DNA of 60,000 nucleotides from Membranipora membranacea (lineage: Eukaryota > Bryozoa > Gymnolaemata > Cheilostomatida > Membraniporidae): assembly GCA_914767715.1 (NCBI GenBank), contig OU612071.1:13253493-13313492 (forward strand). The letters run 5' to 3'. Below are positions 1-11,358 of this stretch, piece by piece. Both the position numbers and the translations under genes were made by a program. The notes under the pieces were generated by a model that made no database searches, was not told the DNA's origin, and saw only the letters and a list, made by a program, of their open reading frames with translations. How positions within the stretch are numbered: position 1 is the stretch's first letter; each line of letters opens with the position of its first letter.

Positions 1-3000
1 ATGATGATAACGTTAATATATTGTCACAAGATGTCATATAATTGATACCAGCGTTATCAGAGTATTTGGTTATTCTCTTCCATTCCAACTCAAATTGATA
101 TCAGTATGAGAAGATAAGCAATCTAAACAATATGAAAAGATGAATGAATATTGAATATCGTATTGTAAAATTCAATATAAGCGATATTAACATTTTGATA
201 TGTGCAGTTGTAATAGTACAAGTATTATAGAAGCAATTAAATTAGACAAAGATAAATTGGTTAAATAAAAAACAAGAGCTAGCGTATGCTCAATTGTAAA
301 ATTGACAATATTAAAGTAAATATTATATGTTTTCAAGACCTTGAGTAACATCGATATTTAAACGGATTCATGCAGTGAGTTCTGACGCGTATTTCAATAC
401 TTACCTCATTCCAATTTACATGCTTTTTCAACATCTGGTCTGAAAACCAGTGTGCTTAACACATCTGCACATCGTTACTGCATGCTGTGATTTTAATGTC
501 AATGTGGGGCGGCAAAGCAGTGTCAACCAGTCTATAAAACGTTACCATTGAGATAAAAATGTCCCTGTTGGTTGAACAGCGAAAGTAGTGGACAGTTTAT
601 TTCCATACCATAGTCCAGAACATGTTTGATAATTAAAATCTGTTGATATAGCAATATTTCTTTTCAGTGGATGGTCCAACAGATCCATCCATTTTTTCTT
701 GTCATCACCAACCATAGTTTAGTGTAAGCATTATTATTAGTTTCTATGAATGGTGGGTTCTTCTCATTCACAGCACCAGGTAGATAAATATCCTAAAGAA
801 TATCATGCCATGGTGAATTGTGTCATCGTTGGTTGTATCGGTGCTGCCAATTCAGTCACCAGTTCATGTCCATCAATAACGCTAATGAGACAGATTAACG
901 TGATATATCGCCTTTCAGTTTTTCAGGCACTACTTGTCCCATCTCAAAAAATTCCTTCACTGACACGTTGCCAGTAGTATGACTTATGTTTAAAACCCCA
1001 TGTTCTTAACATGATTGATTGGACATTAACTCAAATGCATTGCAAACCAATAGGCACCAATGGGCAAAATGATACAGTAAATTACGTTATGCAAAACGCT
1101 TGATGAAATTCTAAGCAGTATTACATGCAAAGCACATTGTGTACAACAATGGATCAACTTTTTTAGGTGATTGTTTAGCATGGAAAGAGAAATGTTTATG
1201 CTCATAACTTCTCTACTACTGAATTTATCATCAAAGCCACAATCAAAACCTCGGAAATACTCTCTAGTTTAATGGAAGCTAGTGTGTATAACATGTTGAT
1301 AAACCTATTTTCTGTTTTTGGCTGGAAAAGAGTGCATGTTTTGGACCAAATAAAGCCGGTTTAGCCACAAAAATCCAAATATCATAAGATTTAAAGCCAT
1401 AATCAACAATCGTTTCGATAAAACCTGTTGTTCATCATCCTGACAACAAATTTGGCTGACATCTTTCTGAATTTCTGATCTTTGGCTGGAAAATTTTGAC
1501 ATAAATTAGTTAAAATTTGGGTTATTATCTGTTACAGTTGTGACAACCAGGATCTGTAAGCTGGCAAGATTATTGATTGAAGTGACAGTCCAAGACCAAA
1601 ATGGTATATTGATTTGGAAATTTTAGTTTCTGCATTGTTGGGGTCGCATATAATGAGGGGTCAGAAATGGCCCTATTACCATTGCAAAAATAAATTTCAA
1701 GTCTCGAAGGCAGGAGGCCTAAAATCATAAAGTTTCACCAAAATGTCACCCCTCCAGTTAGTGCCATGCCTCCTCTTTATGTTGAAAGCACAAACTAATC
1801 AAATACCTCAAAAACAACTCACAGAGGGCACAATTTAAAAAGGGCAATTTTTGCCCCAAAATGAGCTTCCAGAGGTCACTGCGACTCAACGTCAAATATT
1901 TGGGAGGTTTCAACTGTGAAAATAACACATGATCACCAATACAATATTAAAAAGTTTTAAAAAGCGATATATCACATTAAAGGGAGATTAAAAGATATAA
2001 TTTGGAAATACAAGAAAAGCATTTGTTGCATGCCCAAAAGTTGAAGTGACAGTTATGTTGAAAGCTATGCTGTTAATGGATGACAGGCTAATAGATGATT
2101 TTATAGGATATAATAAGGAAATGCATGGAAATAATAAGCAGTTTTACAGTGCCAAAAACATGGAATGTAATATTAAATCCAAAGCTATGGTGTTAATGGC
2201 TAAGATATGAATTGCTAAATTTGTGTCTTCATTATAGTAAGTCAGTGCAGGAGTTTTTTTCTCCTGGACAGTTTGTGTATTCTACCTGACCTTCGTGTGT
2301 TGCAGTGGTATCGTCATAGCCTGGTGGTTTCAAATCAGCTTTTGGAACTGGTCTTTTTCAATGATTCAAGCATTCATAGTTTTACTAGCGATTAGGAATT
2401 TATTGTGAATAATAATGTGAGGTGTATACATAGATTTAAAAACAGTATAGATAGGTCATTGTGTGCCCCTGTCTATCAAATAATATGATAGCTACTTTAG
2501 CCTCAGAACTAGGAATTTTAGCAATTTAGACCATAAGGCTGGGTGTCACATGACTGTTAGTAAAACGATCTTCCAGCCACGATCTTCTCACAACATTGTG
2601 ATTGGATCAGAAGTCGTTTTACTCAGTATAGCCTTCTCTCATTGGACACTTTCTGATAAGGTTAACATCATTAAAGGTAAAGTTGAGTATAGTGATGGAC
2701 ATGTCTTATTAATTGTTGCACTACTACATGTACTTTCATGCAGTAACTACTTTCTACATACATTATTTACATTCATAGAAAACTAGAGCTGCCTCTACTT
2801 TGTGTCATGTGTAAACAGGGACCAAATGGCTGTTATATCTGAAACCAGGGGCTTTAGAATAACTGATACAACTAAACTCAATACAATGATAGAACAGGCT
2901 CACCTAAAATCACTGTTACAAATGTCTGACTTGCTCAAACAAGACCTTCTCAGTACAGAGCTATCAGTGGATTGTCCTCTCTACTAGCCGCCAGTCTTTT

Positions 3001-3500
3001 GGGTGACTCTACAAGTAATATAATCCTCTTATGAGTAATCTAGCTGTCCTCATGAGTATACATGTTGTACAGTAATCAGTCATAAGTAGAGTCCCTTTCC
3101 AAATCTTGCCTTCTTCATTTTCCTTTTGCTTTTTAGGTTTTCATAGTATTTTTTTGTTGTAGTTTTTAGTGTTCTTTGTTTGGACCCATAATATATACTA
3201 ATGATATATATATATATATATGTAGTTGGTACAAAGGTATAATATGATTCCTCAGTACGAAATATGATAGTAGTCTGCACTCTCTGTTTGCCACTATGTG
3301 ACTGACTGGTTTCTGGCTGAAACATGTTATTGTTGGTCTGTTGAGAACTTAATTCATAACATCAATCAGTCAAGAACATATTTATATTTACAATTTAAGG
3401 TGTTATCAATAAGTAGAACTTCAGCAGTTACAACTTACAAGTGAACTCTTCTTTCACCATGCTATATGGAATATTAGTCATCATATATTACTTTGGAGTT
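1..3500. other. Gene-free AT-rich stretch
   Basis: I see no exon series or recognisable protein here. Open frames are short (85 codons or fewer) with no family motif. The stretch includes one copy of a dispersed repeat (listed separately, about 890-1,990) and an 18-bp TA microsatellite at 3,204-3,221. Positions 2,553-2,620 contain a weak inverted repeat (GTAAAACGA and its complement). Confidence 0.6.
1285..1990 (+). repeat. Dispersed repeat, copy 1 (about 700 bp)
   Basis: This block matches 8,095-8,735 in the same orientation over its whole length, with many substitutions and small indels. A short upstream part of the same repeat lies at about 890-965 here but directly abuts the rest in the second copy. 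Copy 1 therefore has about 320 bp extra at 966-1,285, or the second copy lost it. No open frame is shared by the copies. I cannot assign a transposon class. Confidence 0.75.
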
Positions 3501-3544
3501 GCCCCACCATACATAAATGAAGGCAACTCCCATTTTTACATATA

Positions 3545-3830
3545 GTTGGAATACAAAGATATTTGTCTGATTTACATTCTTCGTCTTCCCACGGAGAGGT
3601 CACAATATGGTGCGAGGTACATTTGAACTTTTATATATATTTAATAGTGTCATTCACCCAAACACTGATTACTTGGAAGCCACAAACTATAAATCTTGAG
3701 GTATGAAAAACAAGCCTTGTCATATTTTGTGCACAGAGCCACATCAATAGCTCAAGTTACACAACATTCTGAATAACTTATGCACTGATGATATGGTTTA
3801 CAATATTATTCTTGTAGGTTGGCACGGTTG
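3545..3830 (+). repeat. Dispersed repeat family R2, copy
   Basis: Shares long stretches in order with 4,590-5,135 and 5,757-6,060: a CACGGAGA-like start, GTGTCATTCACC, AAGCCAC, ACTATAAATCTT, GGTATGAAAAACAAGCC and a GATGATATGGT end. More diverged versions of its 5' part (a GGGCATA block, AAGGCAA, then GATAGGGTCA) recur near 18,405, 22,180, 25,245 and, inverted, near 29,440. No coding frame is visible. Class unknown. Confidence 0.65.
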
Positions 3831-4009
3831 TACTTTTTTTTAATGGGATAACAGCGGATACTACTGGCATGGGAAGTTTCTTATTAAATCTGAGCATGAG
3901 CTCATTGAATGTCAGATGTGATTTATTAAAATGGTGGAGTGAAATTGATTATTGGCATAACAACCTGGCTCAGCATCAATCATCAATGAGCTGACATTAA
4001 TTCTATAAT

Positions 4010-4159
4010 AGCCTACACCAGTCTTGCAATATGCTATTAGATACTGACAAAACAAGTCTAGAGAGAATCCAGTGCACTGCTACTCTGATTATGCTGCACT
4101 TCTCTGACCACTTTGAAAATAGGCTTGACAACCTAGCACTGCCAAAAATCTTAACTTAA
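4010..4159 (+). pseudogene. LINE reverse transcriptase C-terminal fragment
   Basis: A 49-codon frame ending in TAA reads through TSLERIQCTATLIM and, further on, FENRLDNLALPKI. This is the pattern LERIQ-x-A-x-x-I, then x-RL-x-x-L-x-L-P-x, typical of the region just after the thumb in non-LTR retrotransposon reverse transcriptases. Nothing upstream continues the frame with catalytic motifs, so it is a 5'-truncated, decayed relic. The call rests on pattern recognition of a short peptide. Confidence 0.45.
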
Positions 4160-4589
4160 CTGCACACATCTTGCAGCGAATATGGCACAAAAATAGCCAA
4201 TTAAACTCCTGTATTAAAGTAAATACAAACATAATATCTGCTCACGATCGAAAGATAGATAAACACTGCCAATCTAAGTGTAGAACCACCAAGAGACAAA
4301 AACCCTTTCAATATGCAAATTTTCAAATAATGCAGCTCATTTTATTTTGTTTTTCTAATTGTGTGCCGTACGTTCGACGCTATCAACCTATTATAGGGAG
4401 AATATGAGGAATAGGCACTAAAAAAAGTTCAACTTCAGTCAGGGATTCTAGTCAGCATTTGGCCATTGTAGTCCTCTTGAAAGATGCCATCCGGTTTTAA
4501 TTTTGTAATGTAGATTTTTAAACAGATAAAATCTTGATAGCGATTGTTTCAAACCCTTAATGTTAACAACCCACACATCTATGGCCAAA

Positions 4590-5135
4590 GTTGCACTAAG
4601 GTATTTGTTTGATCTAAATTCTTTGTCTTCTCACGGAGAAGTCGCAAGGCGGTGCAAGATGCATTTGAAGTCTTGAAGATTTTATGGTATCATTACACTC
4701 AAACACTGTTTACAGGGCCTTAGTTAAGAAAAGTTTATATGGGAGGCAAAGCTCCGAGGCAATCCAAATCATCACCAGGAGGGGTGCTGTTAGTTCCTCC
4801 CCAAGCAATTTAAGGCGTTTAATTAGCAAATGCAAATCCCAGAGAGCTGATTCTGACATGGATTATTTAACTATAGTGTTTTAGGCCACTCTATTTAGCT
4901 TTCTCCTATTTAGCTCCTAGAACTACGGACCTGGTTTACTTTGAAGCCACAACTATCACTCTTTAGGCATGGAAGACAAGCCTCCACATAATTTCCCCCC
5001 AGAGATCTCAGAGTTTTCAGCCAGACAAGGTCACCACATCAATGGCTAAAGCTACACAATGACTTTGAATAATTCAGGCACTTATGATATGATGGGCTGT
5101 TTGTGACAAGCATTAATTTTTTAAGAAAAAAACAT
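4590..5135 (+). repeat. Dispersed repeat R2, copy split by a small transposon
   Basis: The same repeat as at 3,545 and 5,757. In those copies the sequence around CACTGATTACTTGG is uninterrupted. Here that point is split by the element at 4,713-4,933, flanked by GTTTA on both sides. The intact copies give the empty-site sequence and so confirm both element ends. Confidence 0.7.
4713..4933 (+). mobile_element. M5 family DNA transposon (MITE), copy 1
   Basis: A 221-bp non-autonomous element beginning CAGGGCC and ending GGACCTG, with imperfect terminal inverted repeats carrying GGGAGGCA near one end and CTAGAACTACGG near the other. It is flanked by the 5-bp direct duplication GTTTA (4,708-4,712 and 4,934-4,938). 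The insertion target is visible in the related repeats at 3,545 and 5,757. It has no coding capacity and needs a transposase in trans. Confidence 0.85.
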
Positions 5136-5239
5136 AATATTGGTTACTCTGGGTTTTTCAATGGCATAATAACATACTGTATCATGTAGGATGTATTTTA
5201 TTAAAAACTGATAAAGATCTTATCTCTCATCACATGCCA

Positions 5240-5441
5240 CATCCTCAAGCATTGGAAGCCAATTGCGTTGCCTTAGTCTTTATATCTGTGACGGGTTGCT
5301 CTCTGTTTGCAGGCAGGTCAGTCAGAGCACACCTCGGGGCCAACCAAACCCCTGTAGTCGATGGACCACAGAGGGATTTGAACCCACGACCTTCAACATT
5401 TGCAAGGTATAGCATTCTTACCAACTGAGCCACTTCCTACT
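5240..5441 (-). mobile_element. tRNA-derived SINE, family A, copy 1
   Basis: On the minus strand the head reads GTGGCTCAGTTGGTAAGA (A-box-like), then GTCGTGGGTTCAAATCCC (B box). A non-tRNA body follows containing GGTCCATCGACTAC and GAGGTGTGCTCTGA. The same head and body occur at 15,990-16,186. This is a Pol III type SINE. The translation frames over it are artefacts of the repeat. Confidence 0.75.
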
Positions 5442-5714
5442 CCATGTTTGCATACATGACAGATCGTGAACAAGCATAGGGCTATTATAATCAGGCACAT
5501 TTCTCAACAACGCTGCAATGGACCACTTATGAAACTTTTCATGAGCAGCTAGCCAGATTTGTTCGAAGCCTGTCACCCGGACATAAATTAGTACATAGCA
5601 TTCAATATGTCAGGCCCAAAAACTTATATAGAGTAATAAACTAAAACACCTCCAAAAATAGACACACTTTGTATATTACACCTGATCGGTGGATTCATTT
5701 CAATGATTTACAGC

Positions 5715-6060
5715 CTTTCATGTGGTCAACCCACACACTTTTGCCAAAATCGCAATATGATGTTTCTTTGATTTTAAATATTTGTTCGTCACTGCGTATG
5801 TGATATTGGATAAGGTCACACAAAGTTCGCTCAATGTTTCATATATTATTTGATAGTGTCATTCACCTAAGCACTGATTACTTGAAAGCCACGAACTATA
5901 AATCTTCTGGTATGAAAAACAAGCCCTGTCAAATTTTTCGCACCGAGCTATCAGAGTCTATAACAAAGCCACATCAATGGCACGGAAACACATTGGTTTT
6001 GAATAATTTATGCATTGATGATATGGTGCACTGTATATGACAAGCAAACAGATTTTGAGA
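5715..6060 (+). repeat. Dispersed repeat R2, third copy
   Basis: Uninterrupted copy of the repeat seen at 3,545 and 4,590. It extends further 5', with the CCCACACA block and the GATATTGGATAAGGTCA block. It gives the empty-site version of the transposon insertion at 4,713. No coding frame. Confidence 0.65.
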
Positions 6061-6673
6061 AAAACTCATACGCCAGAATAGCACTAACAAATACAGATTG
6101 ACTTGGCAACAGAAAAGTCCCAGTGAATTAAATGCGATTTTTTCCCCAGATTAGGGCTGAGCATTGCAATAGATATTTTTTCCCCTTGGCATTACATTTT
6201 GAATCGAAATCAAATTGGGACTTATTCCCAATTTTTTTGGTTATTAAAGTTGACGTCCGAAAGTATATAAGCATTGTTGAATGAATTTTGAGTGACTTCC
6301 ACAGTGTGAGCAGAATAAGATTTCGGTATTGGCGCAGCCCTAAAATCAGGTAAAGTCAAAAATTAGTTTAAAATATGTTTTCCATACTTTGTCCATAATT
6401 CAAAAAAGTCACCTTCAAGTGTAAGTGGCTGGGTAGATTTGGTCAGGACTGGAAATAATTGGAAGAAAAAAATCATTTATGTTGACCATTTGCAATGATA
6501 GCACATTTAATTCACTGTGGTGGGTATGATCCAGTTGCCAGCTTCCGCTAAATGATAGAGACAGATAAGTTTTGGTACACAAAATCTTCAAGATATGTCA
6601 GGTGCAATGTACGGTGCTGTCAACCTATTCGGTAAAAATAGATAAAATAACGGTGTGATAACCATGTCTTGAC

Positions 6674-6744
6674 TGTCTTGACAAGCTTTGTTCAGTGTTC
6701 GGTGTCCCCCCCCCCCCACCCACCTAACAAAGCTTGTCAAGACA
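6674..6744. repeat. Inverted repeat with a poly-C loop (P1)
   Basis: Perfect 19-bp arms, TGTCTTGACAAGCTTTGTT at 6,674-6,692 and its complement at 6,726-6,744, surround a loop with 12 consecutive C. The same 19-mer or close variants recur at 39,439, 39,520, 39,729/39,771 and 40,489. This is probably a small fold-back element. Confidence 0.75.
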
Positions 6745-8020
6745 TGCTAAGTCTGCTGGTGCCGACATAGGTGTAGATTTTGGCAATTCACCAAGTAATA
6801 CATACATTATATTGTCTATTGCTGAATATTTCTATCTGTATGTACTGAATTATAGTATGGTATTTTTAAGATTGACATTAAAAATCACATGTGTTGGCTC
6901 TGACGAAGTTGTTTTTTTTTGGTACATCCGGTTCAATTTCAGACAAAAAGGCTATGAGGATCGTCTAATTTTGTCTTGTCTTGTCGTATGAGAGGACTGT
7001 GATAGAATGCGGAATAAACCAGTCAGAATCAGGCGATATATGGCATCCATCGTATTCAGAGGACCCGGATAAATTTGATTTAGCATATATTGGTAGTAAA
7101 TCTGTCAGAAAGTTTTAAAGTCAGCCAGATCCATCACCATAATGCAAAGTCGTGTTATAAGGTTTTGACATGTATCTGTTTTGCGTGTTTTCTCCCTGAT
7201 TATTGAGTAATTTGGGCGGTCAAAAATAAAATTAATACTTTTAATCCGATATCGCACCCCGGTTAGGACAGGATGACTCGTCAGCAATGTTTATACGGTT
7301 TAATCCGCTCTTAGAGCTGCTGTAACACAACCACTCTGCCCAATGTGACCTGACCTGTCTGTTAATTGCGAGAAACTTGGTGTTAAATATAGCATCTCTG
7401 AAGGCATCTTTGTTTATCAGTTGTTGAACTTGGAATGAACCCTTACTAGCAAATGGGGATGTTTGAATATTTATGATTATAAAAATAAACATTATAACCT
7501 TAAGCCAAGGGAATGGGTAGGAAATGGTTATTATCTGAAAATTATGTAAAATGTGACTGCAAATGAGGTACGTTGCAAGGTTTTTCACCTCCGATCGCTT
7601 TTACACAGGCTACTTGGAGGCGAAGTAATAGTAATGTCATATTCAGGTAAATGATACTGGACAGATGAAATGAACCCACTAAGTGTGTAGCATATAAATG
7701 AGAGAGACGGGACACAGCTTATATGGCTGGAAAATGGCAGTTACAAAAACAAGCTAGCTGAATAATTGAATACATCGCTTTCATGTGTTTGTGGTTGAGA
7801 TTTTGGTTTATTGCAATGGGAAAACACAGAAGGATTTTCAACTGCCGGCAAAAAAACTTCTACATATGGTGTTACATAGGAAGTTTTTTTAATCAAATGG
7901 CTACAAATGCTCAAAAAATCAAATAACCTTGTCACATTCTGATTTTCTCAATGATAAAGTCAGTGGTACAAGAACTAGTGATGGGACGAAGACGGCAAGT
8001 CCCGTAATTCATATTTAATT
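6745..8020. other. Gene-free stretch
   Basis: No supported gene. The longest open frame (about 115 codons, minus strand, 7,241-7,588) has no recognisable motif, no convincing splice context and no repeat partner in the window. Confidence 0.5.
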
Positions 8021-8024
8021 TTTG

Positions 8025-8735
8025 TAACGTGATATATCGACTTATCTGTTTTCCAGAAACTGCTCGTCCCATCTCAAAAACCCCTTTTCTGACACATGCT
8101 TAACCTATTTTCAGTTTTTTTGGGTAGAGAGGTGTGCATGATTTGGACCAAATAAAGCTAGTTTAGCCACAAAAATCCAAATAAAAGCTCAAGATGTACA
8201 ACAATAATCAATAATCGAATCGATCAAAATCTAGCCAATCTCCTGCTTATCTTCATGCTGACAACAAAATTGATTGACAGATTTCTGAATTTCTGAATTG
8301 TGGTGTGCAAATTTTATCCTGAATTAGTGAAAACTTGGGTTATTAATGGAAAAATAAATTGGAATTTTCTAGTCCCTGCATGATTGGGGTCGCATCTAAT
8401 GAGGAGTCAGAAATGGCCCTTTTACTATTGCAAAAATCGATATTAAGACATGGAGAGAGGAGGCCTGAAAACGTAAAGTTTTATTAAAATGTCACTCCAC
8501 AAGTAAATACCATGTCTCCTCAATATGGAGAAAGCATAAACTTATCAAATACATTAATTGTAAGGCGTAGAGTGAAAATTTAAAAAGGGCCCTTTTTTCA
8601 ACAAAATGAACTTTCAGATGTCACTGCGACTTAACGTAAAATATTTGGAAGGGTCAACAGTGAAAATAACTATATTGATCACAAATACAATATTACAAAG
8701 TTTTAAAAAGCGCTATACCTCATTAAATGACATCA
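8025..8735 (+). repeat. Dispersed repeat, copy 2 (about 700 bp)
   Basis: Same family as 1,285-1,990. Shared landmarks in the same order include TTGGACCAAATAAAGC, TAGCCACAAAAATCCAAAT, GGGGTCGCAT and AGTTTTAAAAAGCG. It is contiguous, so it better represents the ancestral element. Just after its end, at about 8,735-8,757, there is a short palindrome around ACATATGATGTC. Confidence 0.75.
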
Positions 8736-9905
8736 TAACATATGATGTCATGCACCAAACACATAATTTACTGTACTGTGGTGCAAGGCTTTGAATATAT
8801 AACCAACACAGTGATCACATCCTTTATTTAGACTGATCATTGCCAATGATGAGGTTGCAGTAAAACCCCATCCGGTTTCAATTTTGTAGATTTTAAATTA
8901 GATAAAATCTTGATAGCTATAATTTTAAACCCTGAATGGAATTGGAGCCAGCAAACCATTAATTGCATATGGTGGCTTAAGAAGGGTGGATTAATGATTA
9001 ATGACAGTTCTCAAAAATGCTGAGCTTTCCTGGTATTTCTTTAATCTCTCACATTTGGCAAAGTAAAAATAAAATATAAATCCAATGAGATGACATATGT
9101 GATAGGCAGAGAACACTTTGTGCCTAGCGGTCTTATGGGTATATTTAGCTTGCAAACCTAACCAAAGTGAGGGTGTTCCCTCCGGGCAGCCTCAATCAGT
9201 GAAAATATAATTTCTTTCTTGTTCTTGTTTTGTCACATCAAAGAAATTTCTGACTTAGACAGAAATAGATGTTATTGATACTTTCAACTTGAGATTTATG
9301 TCTTTGAGGACTGTCAGATAATCAAGGATTTAGCTTATTGACAAAGTTTGAAAACCACATTTTGATTAAGAGGCAAAACAGCATGGTGTTACTCCTCGGA
9401 AGTGAACCCTGGACTCGTCTTAATTGAACCTATCTCCTTTGATTTTCGTTTTCACGCTGGCAAGGAATTTTAAGTTCAAGTTTAAGTTTAAGTATATCTA
9501 CCTGTAATAGGCAATCTAAAGCCGCATTCCTCAACAAACTCTGCGGATCTGAATGATTTTATTTGCTTATTTTTATAAATACAATAATGCTTGTTGAGGG
9601 ACATCCTCTGGTTTTGATTAATGAACTTCTGACTTGGTTTCCTTTTAGGACCTCAATTTGGCTGAAGAGTATATTCAATACTTTAGCTGAAGCAACTAGT
9701 TTGTGCAGAATGTGTAAAGAATGTAAACAGGTATCTATGATGAATCATATTCAAGCATAAATCAGGATTATCTTGTACATCAGTGAAATATTTGCTGCTC
9801 CCAAACCTATCATAAGTGTTTGGAAGCCGATTACAAGCAAAGTCTTCATCACTTACATAGTACCACTGTGAGTTGTCCAGAAGGAAAGTTGGGAGTGAAT
9901 TTAAT
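8736..9905. other. Gene-free stretch
   Basis: I see no exon or recognised repeat, apart from the AT-rich sequence usual for this window. A short run at 9,465-9,495 is a degenerate TTTAAGTT tandem. Confidence 0.5.
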
Positions 9906-9909
9906 AAAA

Positions 9910-10175
9910 TTTGTTGTTTTTTTTCTCTACACTAGGTCTCATTCAACTGCCCTATTTAACAGCCCATTAAGAGCAGGTGGCTTATGCGGGGTAGTGACAA
10001 AAAGGCGGAGAGGGATCTTTATTCTTTGTACAAGCACAGTAAACCTCCTGTATTTATGGTCCTAATCCGAACAGACCTTGCTATGATATATGGTTTACAG
10101 GAATGACGGACGGCGCAAGGAATTGAACCTGGATCTTAAGATCACAAGTCTTTACCCTTAACCGTTAAACAATTT
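9910..10175 (-). mobile_element. tRNA-derived SINE, family B, copy 1
   Basis: On the minus strand a tRNA-like head (TAACGGTTAAGGGT, then CAGGTTCAATTCC) is followed by a body containing CGTCCGTCATTCCTG, GGACCATAAATACAGGAGG and AAAGATCCCTCTC. It ends at a T-rich run on the plus strand at 9,914-9,930. It matches 40,038-40,366 along its length, with a central deletion. Diverged. Confidence 0.75.
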
Positions 10176-10333
10176 CTTAAAATCACTTCTCATCCAGTAA
10201 CATTGAGGTTTTCTCCAACACTAAAGTTAATTTTAAAAGAGACTATCTATGCAGCAAATTTAGTTATTATGAGAAAGTGATCAAGCAAAAGAATCACTGT
10301 TCAGGCACTGTTCCAAGTGCACGGATATCAACA

Positions 10334-10480
10334 CAGGTGTGTTATTCTAGGGGAGGCAGAGTGCTGGATGCTAGAATGCTGAATAGAGTGGCCTAAAAAT
10401 GCTATAACTAAGATCTGGATCAGCTCATTTAGGACTTCCAGTTGCTATTTATATCATTAAAACACTTTTGAGGCGGGGAC
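10334..10480 (-). mobile_element. M5 family MITE, copy 2 (partial)
   Basis: Begins CAGGTGTGTTATTCTAGGGG, a mutated form of the family end, and continues through GAGTGGCC, GATCAGCTCATTTAGGA and TTCCAGTTGCTATTTATAT as in the copy at 18,568. The far terminus cannot be recognised, so the element is decayed or truncated. Confidence 0.6.
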
Positions 10481-10489
10481 TGGGGACTC

Positions 10490-11340
10490 AGGAGGAGTGT
10501 GCAATACCCAACCTGGGGTTACCTCACACCCTTAATGATTTTTGCATCCCCTACAATTTCTCCTTAACGGCGGCCCTTCAACAGTTACTTTGTGAGTTAT
10601 CATGGCTATGCAATGATCAACAAAGAAACTTGCCAGTTCCCAGCCATGCGACCTTAACCCAAGCAGTGTTCATACCGAGGGTAGTCCTAATTGCTTCCAC
10701 TGTCACAAATTCACTCACGCATTATATACAGTCGTACCTAAGCACGCACATCAATCTCCACATAATTATTTATCTATTGAGACATTTTCTTGTATTTTCA
10801 AGACGTTGATTGTACATTGAACATAAATAACCTATCTGTTGCTTGGGAGTTTTTGATTTATTGTCTTTCACCCATATAAAACATACAAACCCACACTCAG
10901 CAGAGCATTTACTGTTGTGGAGACGGTACACACAGAATAAGTCTATTGATCATAGCTAAGGTCATAGGTCACAGCTAATACCATAGGTAAGATTTCTGGA
11001 AATAATTTCTCTTTTTTTTCATTGTTTTAATGTGACTTGTCCGCAGTAGAGTTTCTCTGACTAGGATTCTGTAGCACATATAGGTCGAAAGGTTACCAAC
11101 CTGGATGCCAGCTCTTGAATTCTTTGACAGAGTGATATCTCCAGAGCTGTGATTTGCAAAAGCATCTGTATAGCGTGTATATAGCACGCAACTGGATGCC
11201 CGTATGTAAGAGTGTAGCGTATCACTTGAGTCTTGGTAGTGCCCTAAACTTTGCTCCAAAAGTTTTATAATATTTAAACTTAAGTTTTAATTTTGATTTT
11301 AAACCCTTCAGTCTTTCAGTTGGGTTAAATTTAAAGTTGT
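10490..11340. other. Upstream region of the secreted Cys-rich gene
   Basis: No coding exon recognised. A splice-acceptor-like TTTACAG at 11,343-11,349, just before the start codon at 11,359, would fit a spliced 5' UTR. The stretch may therefore contain an untranslated first exon and the promoter, which I cannot locate. Confidence 0.35.
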
Positions 11341-11358
11341 CATTTACAGGATTACAGG

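Noticed and set aside
10468-10809. 113-codon gene at 10.5 kb
   Set aside because: Its start lies in a decayed MITE and the rest has no motif.
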